Positions 1-5,118 of a stretch of 6,356 bases of DNA are shown in pieces. The stretch spans positions 1 to 6,356 of the forward strand of contig DQHP01000107.1 of assembly GCA_003524435.1 (NCBI GenBank). Reading direction: 5' to 3'. The notes under the pieces were generated by a model. The model was not told where the DNA came from. It did not search any database and saw only the letters and a program-made list of their open reading frames with translations. Position 1 is the stretch's first letter. Every line of letters begins with the position of its first letter. The translations under genes were made by a program, and so were the position numbers. Origin of the DNA: Microbacterium sp. GTDB lineage: Bacteria > Actinomycetota > Actinomycetes > Actinomycetales > Microbacteriaceae.

Positions 1-1
1 G

Positions 2-2050
2 CACCACCGCGACGAGCGTCCTCGTTTCGACGAGCGTCCCCGCTCGGGAGGACCGCGCAACGAAGGGCGTCGCTTTAACGATGACCGTCCGCGTCGCGAT
101 GACCGTGGCGGCGCTGGTGAGCGTCCCCGGTTCAACAACGACCGTGGAGCTGACCGCCCGCGTTTCAACAACGATCGTGGCGCGCAGCGTCCGCGGTTCG
201 ACCGTGACGAGCGTCCGGCTCGTGATGACCGTGGCGGCGAGCGTCCCCGTTACAACAGCGACCGCGGAGCAGAGCGTCCTCGTTTCAACAACGACCGCGG
301 CGCCGAGCGTCCCCGTTTCAACCGTGACGAGCGTCCGAGTCGTGATGACCGTGGTGCAGAGCGTCCTCGTTTCAACAACGACCGCGGCGCCGAGCGTCCT
401 CGTTTCAACCGTGACGAGCGTCCGAGTCGTGATGACCGTGGTGGCGAGCGTCCCCGTTACAACAGCGATCGTGGCGCTGAGCGTCCTCGTTTTAATCGCG
501 ATGAGCGTCCGAGTCGTGACGACCGCGGCGGAGACCGCCCTCGTTACAACAGTGACCGTGGCGCCGAGCGTCCCCGTTTCAACCGCGATGAGCGTCCAGC
601 TCGGGACAACCGTCCCGCACGTGATGAGCGCCCCGCGCGCAACGACCGTGAGCCGGAGCGTCCCCGCTACAACGCGCGCCCCCGCGTCGAGGGCCGCCGT
701 TTCGAAGATGACCGTCCCCGCCGTGACGATCGCCCGCGCCGTGACGATCGTCCCCGTCGCGACGACTGGAACAAGACCGCTTCGAAGCCTTTCGAGCCCA
801 CCGAGGACGTCGTCCACGAGAAGCTCGCGGCAAAGGTCGTCGCTGCCCCCGAGGTCGAGGGCACGTCGTTCGCTGATCTCGGTCTCGGGTCGAACATCGT
901 CGAGACGCTGAGCAACTTGGGCGCAGCGGCACCGTTCCCGATTCAGGCTGCGACGATTCCGACGATCCTCGAGGGGCGCGATGTGCTCGGCCGCGGCCGC
1001 ACCGGCTCAGGCAAAACCATTGCGTTCGGCGCTCCGCTCGTCGAAAACGTGCTGAAGTCGCAGGCCGGCAAGCGTCGTGAGTACGGGCGTAAGCCGCGTG
1101 CGATCATCCTTGCGCCGACCCGCGAGCTCGCTCTGCAGCTCGACCGTACGATCCAACCGATCGCCCGCAGTGTTGGCCTGTTCACGACGCAGATCTACGG
1201 CGGTGTCCCGCAGGGCCGTCAGGTCGGCGCGCTGATGAAGGGCGTCGACATCGTGATCGGCACCCCTGGTCGCATCGAGGACCTCATCAAGCAGCGAAAG
1301 CTCGACCTCTCCGACTGCCGCATCGCGGTACTCGATGAGGCCGACCACATGTGTGAACTTGGTTTCGTCGAGCCGGTGCAGCGAATCCTCCGTCACACCG
1401 CTGAAGGCAGCCAGAAGCTGCTGTTCTCGGCAACGCTTGACCGTGAGGTTGCGGCGCTGGTGGACGAGTTCCTCGTTGACCCTGCTGTCTATGAGGTAGC
1501 CGGTGAAGATCAGGACTCGAGCACGATCGAGCATCGTGTGCTCGTGATCGAGCACCGTGACAAGGCTGAGGTTCTTACCTCGCTGGTCGACCGTGAAGGT
1601 AAGACGCTGGTCTTCGCCCGTACGCGCGCTTACGCCGAGATTCTCGCAGAGCAGTTCGACGATGCTGGTATCCCCGCAGTTTCGCTGCACGGAGACCTCA
1701 ACCAGGCTAAGCGCACGCGCAACCTGGAGCGTTTGACCTCTGGCCGCGTGAACGTGCTCGTTGCGACGGATGTTGCAGCCCGCGGCATCCACGTTGATGA
1801 CATCGATCTGGTTGTTCAGGCTGATGCTCCGGATGAGTACAAGACGTACATGCACCGCTCGGGTCGCACCGGTCGTGCCGGCCGTGTTGGCCGCGTCGTC
1901 ACCCTCATCACGCGTCAGCGTCAGCGCCGCATGACCGAGTTGCTCGGACGCGCTGAGATCGACGCACCGTTCGAGCCTGCTCGCGTGGGCGACGACGTCA
2001 TCGAGGAGATCGCAGGGCGGATGCCGAGCGCGGCCGAGCTCACCGCCTGA
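2..2050 (+). CDS. DEAD-box ATP-dependent RNA helicase, 5'-partial, with long Arg/Asp-rich repeat N-terminus
   Basis: This gene encodes a superfamily 2 RNA helicase that uses ATP to unwind or remodel RNA duplexes in the cytoplasm. The frame is open from the left edge (682 residues visible) and the true start lies outside the window. Residues 1-256 are a low-complexity repeat rich in R, D, E, P and N. The core follows: Q-motif region with F290 and PFPIQ (Q315), motif I GRTGSGKT (332-339; G replaces the usual first Ala), Ia PTRELALQ, Ib TPGR, II DEAD (445-448), III SAT (476-478), IV LVFARTR, V ATDVAARGIH (588-597), VI HRSGRTGRAGR (618-628). About 54 residues follow motif VI, so there is no long C-terminal RNA-binding tail; the basic N-terminal repeat may take that role (inference). 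There is no usable ATG/GTG start between the left edge and the core; a TTG at 917 lies inside the core and would cut off part of the Q motif. A terminator follows the stop. Specific subfamily (RhlE, DeaD and so on) is not assigned. Confidence 0.96.
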   Translation, partial: HHRDERPRFDERPRSGGPRNEGRRFNDDRPRRDDRGGAGERPRFNNDRGADRPRFNNDRGAQRPRFDRDERPARDDRGGERPRYNSDRGAERPRFNNDRGAERPRFNRDERPSRDDRGAERPRFNNDRGAERPRFNRDERPSRDDRGGERPRYNSDRGAERPRFNRDERPSRDDRGGDRPRYNSDRGAERPRFNRDERPARDNRPARDERPARNDREPERPRYNARPRVEGRRFEDDRPRRDDRPRRDDRPRRDDWNKTASKPFEPTEDVVHEKLAAKVVAAPEVEGTSFADLGLGSNIVETLSNLGAAAPFPIQAATIPTILEGRDVLGRGRTGSGKTIAFGAPLVENVLKSQAGKRREYGRKPRAIILAPTRELALQLDRTIQPIARSVGLFTTQIYGGVPQGRQVGALMKGVDIVIGTPGRIEDLIKQRKLDLSDCRIAVLDEADHMCELGFVEPVQRILRHTAEGSQKLLFSATLDREVAALVDEFLVDPAVYEVAGEDQDSSTIEHRVLVIEHRDKAEVLTSLVDREGKTLVFARTRAYAEILAEQFDDAGIPAVSLHGDLNQAKRTRNLERLTSGRVNVLVATDVAARGIHVDDIDLVVQADAPDEYKTYMHRSGRTGRAGRVGRVVTLITRQRQRRMTELLGRAEIDAPFEPARVGDDVIEEIAGRMPSAAELTA
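116..616 (+). repeat. In-frame coding tandem repeat of 11- and 18-residue modules
   Basis: The helicase N-terminus is built from two in-frame modules. The 11-residue module (33 bp) is like AERPRFNNDRG or GERPRYNSDRG; the 18-residue module (54 bp) is like AERPRFNRDERPSRDDRG. Reading from 116 the order is 11, 11, 18, 11, 11, 18, 11, 18, 11, 18, 11, 18, so from 269 on it becomes a regular 29-residue (87-bp) period. The 18-residue module looks like the 11-residue one with an inserted DERP(S/A)RD segment. Units 269-355 and 356-442 differ at a single base (C313 versus T400, synonymous). Three further RPRRDD hexamers follow at 713-766. Every length is a multiple of three, so gain or loss of units keeps the frame. 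Confidence 0.92.
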
Positions 2051-2078
2051 TCGCGTTCCTCAATAACCTGCAGTATCG

Positions 2079-2106
2079 GGGGCCGGAATCTGATTCCGGC
2101 CCCTTT
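2079..2106 (+). terminator. Intrinsic terminator of the helicase gene
   Basis: A perfect 11-bp inverted repeat, GGGGCCGGAAT (2079-2089) and ATTCCGGCCCC (2093-2103), encloses a 3-base loop and is followed directly by TTT then CT. It begins 28 bases after the helicase stop codon. The short T-tract is usual for actinobacterial terminators. On the other strand the stem is not followed by a T-tract, so it is unlikely to stop transcripts coming leftward from the yaeQ side. Confidence 0.85.
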
Positions 2107-2140
2107 CTGCACCCCACAACACCCCGCCGCGACGCACGCC

Positions 2141-2201
2141 GCGCCCGCACAACTCCGGAGAAACTGCCCGTAGCGCCCGCACAACTCCGGAGAAACTGCC
2201 C
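2141..2201. repeat. Two direct copies of a 29-bp intergenic element
   Basis: Copies at 2141-2169 and 2173-2201 are identical over 29 bases (GCGCCCGCACAACTCCGGAG followed by AAACTGCCC), with a 3-base gap and a 32-base period. Each holds the 8-bp palindrome CTCCGGAG. Lying between convergent genes after a terminator, this looks like a REP-type dispersed intergenic element, though dispersal cannot be shown from this window alone. Confidence 0.85.
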
Positions 2202-2244
2202 ATTCACGGGCAACACCCGCCGCAACGACAGGGATCTGCCAAAA

Positions 2245-2262
2245 TTCTCCGGAGTTATGCGG
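2245..2262. repeat. Inverted third partial copy of the 29-bp element
   Basis: TTCTCCGGAGTTATGCGG (2245-2262) is the reverse complement of the core CCGCACAACTCCGGAGAA of the 29-bp element, with one mismatch in 18. With 2177-2194 it could form an 18-bp stem with one mismatch around a ~50-base loop. The sequence outside this core does not match the other copies. Confidence 0.75.
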
Positions 2263-2348
2263 CGGCGCGCCCGGAACTAGACGGTGGCGCGCCCGGAACT
2301 AGACGGCGGAGCGCCCGGAACTAGACGGCGGAGCGGACAGCGTTAGAC
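2261..2348. repeat. Tandem array of a 22-bp unit, three good copies and one degenerate
   Basis: Units 2261-2282, 2283-2304 and 2305-2326 follow the pattern GGYGGMGCGCCCGGAACTAGAC with one or two differences between them. A fourth 22-base unit (2327-2348) keeps GGCGGAGCG at its start and TAGAC at its end but has diverged in the middle. That fourth unit contains the yaeQ stop codon (TAA on the - strand at 2343-2345), so the array abuts and overlaps the gene's 3' end. Units are contiguous without spacers, so this is not a CRISPR. Confidence 0.85.
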
Positions 2349-2882
2349 CGCGGGGTGCGAGTGCAGAGTCGAGCTCAGCGTCGTGCCGTTCAGGTCGAAG
2401 TACAGCTGCCCCTCGGTCACGGTCAGAGTGATGGTGTTGCGGCGCTCCAGTAGTCCGACGGCGCTATCGATGAATCCCGGGTCGAAGCTGCGCACATCGA
2501 TGGCATCTGAGTTGTGGATGCGCTTGCCCGTCCATGCGGCGATGACCTTCGCCGGGTCTCGGTGTGTGTAGACCCTGGTTCGGTCAGCGAGCTTGCTGCC
2601 GTAGTGCATGCGCTCTGCATCGGGGGCGCCCACTTCGATCCACGCCGTAACTTTGCCCGTGAGGTCGCGCACGAGCACGGCGGGTTCGTCGGTCTTGGAA
2701 ATGCCCTCGCTGAAAGTGATGCCCTCTTCGTATTCGAGGCAGTAGGCGAGCAAGCGCGTCATCATGTACGCGTCAGTTTCGGACGGATGCCGCGCCACAC
2801 GCAGTGTGAAGTCGTCGTAGACGCCGCGGTCCATATCTGCCAGTTGCACTGTGAAAGTGTGGATCATCGCGCCAATTGCCAT
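2343..2882 (-). CDS. yaeQ: YaeQ family protein
   Basis: The product has 179 residues, close to the ~181 of E. coli YaeQ. The N-terminus MAIGAMIHTFTVQLADMD lines up with the family start, supporting the ATG at 2880-2882 over the internal ATG at codon 6. Family landmarks are RHPSETDAYMMTRLLAYCL (31-49), with the conserved RHPSE..MM.RLL pattern, DEPAVLVRD (65-73) and WIEVGAPD (81-88), then K97. YaeQ proteins have a fold placed in the PD-(D/E)XK nuclease superfamily (family knowledge); no substrate or cellular role is established, and activity here is not implied. The Shine-Dalgarno signal is weak (AGG about 10 bases before ATG). The gene lies 42 bases downstream of the radical SAM gene on the same strand, so co-transcription is likely. 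Its 3' end faces the helicase gene and overlaps the 22-bp array; no clear own terminator is seen. Confidence 0.93.
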   Translation of the reverse strand: MAIGAMIHTFTVQLADMDRGVYDDFTLRVARHPSETDAYMMTRLLAYCLEYEEGITFSEGISKTDEPAVLVRDLTGKVTAWIEVGAPDAERMHYGSKLADRTRVYTHRDPAKVIAAWTGKRIHNSDAIDVRSFDPGFIDSAVGLLERRNTITLTVTEGQLYFDLNGTTLSSTLHSHPAV

Positions 2883-2896
2883 AGTGCTTGAGCCTA

Positions 2897-2909
2897 CGCG
2901 GATACCGCG
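2897..2909 (-). other. Small GC-rich hairpin between radical SAM gene and yaeQ
   Basis: CGCGG (2897-2901) and CCGCG (2905-2909) form a 5-bp stem with a 3-base loop in the 42-base gap between the two - strand genes. There is no T-tract, so it is not a convincing terminator. It might affect mRNA stability or translation of yaeQ; this is weak. Confidence 0.3.
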
Positions 2910-2924
2910 CGAGCCCCGTGCGCG

Positions 2925-3968
2925 TCAGAAGAGCATCGGTGCCGCAGGGGCCGCCGCAGGCGTTGCGCGGTTCGGGGCGGTGTCGAGCCTTCGCATCGGC
3001 GCGTCTGCGTCGCCACGCGCCTCGAGCCCGTATGCACGGATGAGCGGACGCACGCGGTGGGCTAACCACTTTCGGTAGTCCTTCGGTGCATTCGCCGCGC
3101 TTCCTGGATACAGCGCGCGATACGACGACACTAATTCTGGATGCTCGCGCTGAAGCCACTGCAGGAACCAGGGCTTCACTCCTGAGCGCAGATGCAGCGC
3201 TCCGTAAATCACGTGATCGGCGCCAGCCGCCTGGATTCTGCGAAGAGCCTCATCGATCGCGTCGATCGAGTCAGTGAGGTGCGGCAGGATCGGCATAAGG
3301 AAGACGCCGACGCGGAATCCCGCATCGGTCAGTGCGCGCACAGTGTCGAGCCTGGCCTGTGTGCTCGGTGTTCCTGGTTCGATCGAGTGTTGGAGGGCAT
3401 CGTCATACATGGCGATCGACATCTGAATGTCGATCGGGACCGACCGGGCAGCATCCGTGAGTAATGGGATGTCGCGTCGGATCAGCGTGCCCTTCGTCAG
3501 AATCGACATGGGCGTTGCGGACTCGGCCAGAGCGCGGACGATGGCCGGCATGAGTTTGTAGCGTCCTTCGGCGCGCTGATACGGGTCGGTGTTTGTGCCG
3601 AGGGCGACGCTTTCGTGCTTCCAACTGCCGCGACGCAGCTCTTTCTGCAGCACCTCGGCGACATTCACCTTCACAACAATCTGCGAGTCGAAGTCGCCGC
3701 CACCGTCGAGGTCGAGGTACTCGTGGGTGCCACGCGCAAAGCAATAGGTGCAGGCATGGCTGCACCCACGGTAAGGGTTTATCGTCCAGCTGAACGGCAT
3801 GCGTGACCCTGCCGGAACCTTGTTGAGCGCCGTCCGGCCAAGCACCTCATGAAATGTCATGCCCGCAAACTCAGGGGTCGTCACAGATCGCACGATGCCG
3901 CTGCGGTTTTCTAATCCGGGTAGCGCCGCAGCATCCACATCGTCGATCGATTGTCCCTGCCATCGCAT
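2925..3968 (-). CDS. Rv2578c-family radical SAM protein (SplB-like, COG1533 type)
   Basis: The product has 347 residues. Radical SAM enzymes use a [4Fe-4S] cluster to cleave S-adenosylmethionine and start radical chemistry. The cluster motif CSHACTYC is at 69-76 (C69, C73, C76), preceded by NPYRGC, the form typical of the SplB-like group. Further features are LGTNTDPYQRAE (123-134), ILTKGTLIRRD (156-166) and a TIM-barrel-like series; the tail from ~318 is Ala/Pro-rich. The actual reaction is unknown, and family resemblance to spore photoproduct lyase does not prove DNA repair. The frame stays open upstream to 4274 but that part lies antisense to the M15 gene. The ATG at 3966-3968 is chosen because MRWQGQ is the family-like start and because a TTGACA/-10 promoter places the transcript start on that ATG. 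No Shine-Dalgarno sequence is present, consistent with a leaderless mRNA. First gene of a probable operon with yaeQ. Confidence 0.93.
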   Translation of the reverse strand: MRWQGQSIDDVDAAALPGLENRSGIVRSVTTPEFAGMTFHEVLGRTALNKVPAGSRMPFSWTINPYRGCSHACTYCFARGTHEYLDLDGGGDFDSQIVVKVNVAEVLQKELRRGSWKHESVALGTNTDPYQRAEGRYKLMPAIVRALAESATPMSILTKGTLIRRDIPLLTDAARSVPIDIQMSIAMYDDALQHSIEPGTPSTQARLDTVRALTDAGFRVGVFLMPILPHLTDSIDAIDEALRRIQAAGADHVIYGALHLRSGVKPWFLQWLQREHPELVSSYRALYPGSAANAPKDYRKWLAHRVRPLIRAYGLEARGDADAPMRRLDTAPNRATPAAAPAAPMLF

Positions 3969-3974
3969 AATCTG

Positions 3975-4003
3975 ATTCGAACAAATTAGCGAATGAATGT
4001 CAA
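3975..4003 (-). promoter_or_regulatory. Promoter of the radical SAM-yaeQ operon, probably leaderless
   Basis: On the - strand TTGACA (3998-4003) is a perfect -35 hexamer. A 17-base spacer leads to TCGAAT (3975-3980), a 4-of-6 match to the -10 consensus. Six bases (CAGATT) then separate it from the ATG at 3968. The expected transcription start therefore falls at or next to the A of the ATG, and no ribosome-binding site exists upstream. The -10 lacks the usual A at its second position, so it may be a weak promoter needing relief or help. Confidence 0.6.
3977..3992. promoter_or_regulatory. Partial LexA/SOS-box-like site within the promoter
   Basis: TCGAACAAATTAGCGA (3977-3992) compares with the mycobacterial SOS box TCGAAC-N4-GTTCGA. 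The left half is perfect, the right half keeps CGA only, giving 9 of 12 specified bases. Against the looser CGAACRNRYGTTYG form it matches all but three positions. It covers part of the -10 and the spacer of the radical SAM promoter, where a repressor would block transcription. The degenerate right half keeps this uncertain. Confidence 0.35.
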
Positions 4004-4035
4004 GACAAGAGGGGATATATCTTCGGATAAGACTT

Positions 4036-4041
4036 AAGGGA
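4036..4041 (+). promoter_or_regulatory. Likely ribosome-binding site of the M15 peptidase gene
   Basis: AAGGGA (4036-4041) precedes the ATG at 4052 by 10 bases, a slightly long but workable spacing. Upstream, TATATC (4016-4021) or GATAAG (4026-4031) could serve as a -10, but no good -35 is seen for either, so no promoter is called. Confidence 0.45.
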
Positions 4042-4051
4042 CAATGTACTA

Positions 4052-4978
4052 ATGACCGAAGTGACCCCACCCCGGCACGCGTCACGTCGTTCTCGTGTGT
4101 TGACGATTGCGTTACCTGTCGGTATCGCAGTGACCGCCGTTGGTGCGTTGTGGGCGCTTGCCGATGTTCCCGCTGCTGCCGAGCCGGTGGGTCCGCCCAT
4201 GCCGGCGGTCGCAGCTGCATTGCCAGGAGTTGATCTCGCCAGTGTGGACGCTGCCGATCCCTGTGCGGATCCACTCGTCACGGATGCCCTCGCTGCGGGG
4301 AACGACGAAGGTGTGGTCGTCGCGTTTGGCGGGGGAGCGGCTTTTCGCGAGGCAGTCACCGTAGGTAATGCTCCGTGCATTTCTCTGGCAGACCCGGCGC
4401 GCGCGTGGGTGGTCGTGAACAAGGTCGACCCGATGAATCCGGTTGATTACGAACCTGGTCCGCTCAGTGTCCCCGCGTTGCAGAAGACTTCTCCATCCAA
4501 GAGCGTGCGCACCGACGCGACCGCGGCGCTCGAGGCGATGGCGGCAGAGTTGCACGACGCGGGCGCCGGAGTTCTAGGGATGAATAACGGCTACCGCTCC
4601 TACTGGCTGCAGACGCGGGTGCACGCGTCGCACGTCAGCTCGCGTGGTCAGGCTGGCGCCGACAAGGTCTCGGCTCGCCCTGGCTTCAGCGAGCACCAGA
4701 CCGGACTTTCGATGGACGTCGTTTCTTGCGGCCAAGGCTGTAGTGAGATCGGCGAGTTCGGCGGCACGCCGGAGAGTAACTGGGTTGCCGAGCATGCCTG
4801 GAAGCACGGCTTCATCGTCCGCTACGAAGAGGGCGAGATCGGCACGACCGGTTATGTTCCAGAGCCGTGGCATCTGCGCTATATCGGGCCCTCTCTCGCT
4901 GAGGCGTATCACGAGGGCGGATACCGCACGCTGGAAGAGTTCTTCGCCCTTCCCGCGGCGCCTGACTACTCGCACTGA
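4052..4978 (+). CDS. Membrane-anchored M15-family (VanY-type) D,D-carboxypeptidase
   Basis: The product has 308 residues. M15 enzymes are zinc peptidases that remove the terminal D-Ala from peptidoglycan stem peptides outside the cell. A basic N-terminus (RHASRRSR) precedes a hydrophobic segment at ~16-37 that should act as a signal anchor or signal peptide, then an Ala/Pro-rich linker. The catalytic domain is at ~135-300: GYRS (180-183, Arg expected to bind substrate), SEHQTGLSMDV (213-223) with zinc ligands H215 and D222, and EPWH (271-274) with catalytic base E271 and zinc ligand H274. The order and spacing match active VanY/M15B enzymes. Four cysteines (71, 109, 226, 230) lie on the external side; the CGQGC insertion comes just after the zinc Asp. 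Divergent from the radical SAM gene with an 83-base gap. The natural substrate may be pentapeptide; vancomycin resistance is not implied, since no vanR/S/H/A-type genes adjoin. Confidence 0.92.
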   Translation: MTEVTPPRHASRRSRVLTIALPVGIAVTAVGALWALADVPAAAEPVGPPMPAVAAALPGVDLASVDAADPCADPLVTDALAAGNDEGVVVAFGGGAAFREAVTVGNAPCISLADPARAWVVVNKVDPMNPVDYEPGPLSVPALQKTSPSKSVRTDATAALEAMAAELHDAGAGVLGMNNGYRSYWLQTRVHASHVSSRGQAGADKVSARPGFSEHQTGLSMDVVSCGQGCSEIGEFGGTPESNWVAEHAWKHGFIVRYEEGEIGTTGYVPEPWHLRYIGPSLAEAYHEGGYRTLEEFFALPAAPDYSH

Positions 4979-5025
4979 GCCTCTTCTGTGGCATCCCACA
5001 AAACGGGTACCCAGTCTCATGGATC

Positions 5026-5042
5026 GTGAGATGCATTCTCAC
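5026..5042. repeat. 17-base inverted repeat between M15 and acyl-CoA dehydrogenase genes
   Basis: GTGAGA (5026-5031) and TCTCAC (5037-5042) form a perfect 6-bp inverted repeat around TGCAT. No T-tract follows, so it is either a weak terminator for the M15 transcript or an operator upstream of the acyl-CoA dehydrogenase promoter. Confidence 0.5.
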
Positions 5043-5073
5043 AACCGGCTGTCCCGGCGTCCGCGCTGCGTCA

Positions 5074-5079
5074 TATGAT
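5074..5079 (+). promoter_or_regulatory. Candidate -10 element for the acyl-CoA dehydrogenase gene
   Basis: TATGAT (5074-5079) matches the -10 consensus at 5 of 6 bases and lies 39 bases before the ATG at 5119. No convincing -35 hexamer is seen 16-19 bases upstream, where the sequence is GC-rich. Confidence 0.4.
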
Positions 5080-5097
5080 CACCAGAACAACGACGTA

Positions 5098-5109
5098 CTG
5101 AACGTTCAG
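5098..5109. promoter_or_regulatory. 12-bp palindrome overlapping the ribosome-binding site
   Basis: CTGAACGTTCAG (5098-5109) is a perfect palindrome downstream of the candidate -10 and overlaps the first two bases of the AGGAGG at 5108-5113. Its size and place fit a dimeric repressor operator (TetR-type regulators of fatty-acid genes bind similar palindromes), but no regulator gene is in the window. Confidence 0.4.
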
Positions 5110-5113
5110 GAGG
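5108..5113 (+). promoter_or_regulatory. Strong Shine-Dalgarno sequence fixing the acyl-CoA dehydrogenase start
   Basis: A full AGGAGG ends 5 bases before the ATG at 5119. This decides the start: the frame is open further upstream to a GTG at 5026, but that stretch has no ribosome-binding site, encodes non-family residues and contains the candidate promoter. Confidence 0.85.
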
Positions 5114-5118
5114 ACGGC

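Noticed and set aside
81..911. Long + strand open frame of 276 residues, rich in Val, Thr and Ser
   Set aside because: It is the +1 frame of the helicase repeat. The repeated codons keep it open, while the helicase frame over the same bases runs without a stop into a complete DEAD-box core.
1007..1855. 282-residue open frame antisense to the helicase core
   Set aside because: No recognisable family or ribosome-binding site, and it mirrors a well-conserved helicase; a GC-rich shadow.
2141..2348. Possible CRISPR array
   Set aside because: The 29-bp copies are separated by only 3 bases and the 22-bp units by none; no unique spacers and no cas genes.
3969..4274. 102-residue upstream extension of the radical SAM frame
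   Set aside because: It is antisense to the M15 gene, has no family similarity, and would run through the promoter; the ATG at 3966-3968 is a better start.
4052..4978. Vancomycin-resistance determinant (vanY)
   Set aside because: The fold is of this type, but no other van genes are nearby; a housekeeping cell-wall carboxypeptidase is the simpler reading.
4987..5000. TGTGG-CATC-CCACA hairpin after the M15 stop codon as a terminator
   Set aside because: Only a 5-bp stem and followed by A residues rather than T; too weak to call.
5026..5118. 31-residue upstream extension of the acyl-CoA dehydrogenase frame from GTG 5026
   Set aside because: A strong AGGAGG five bases before ATG 5119 and normal family length support the later start.
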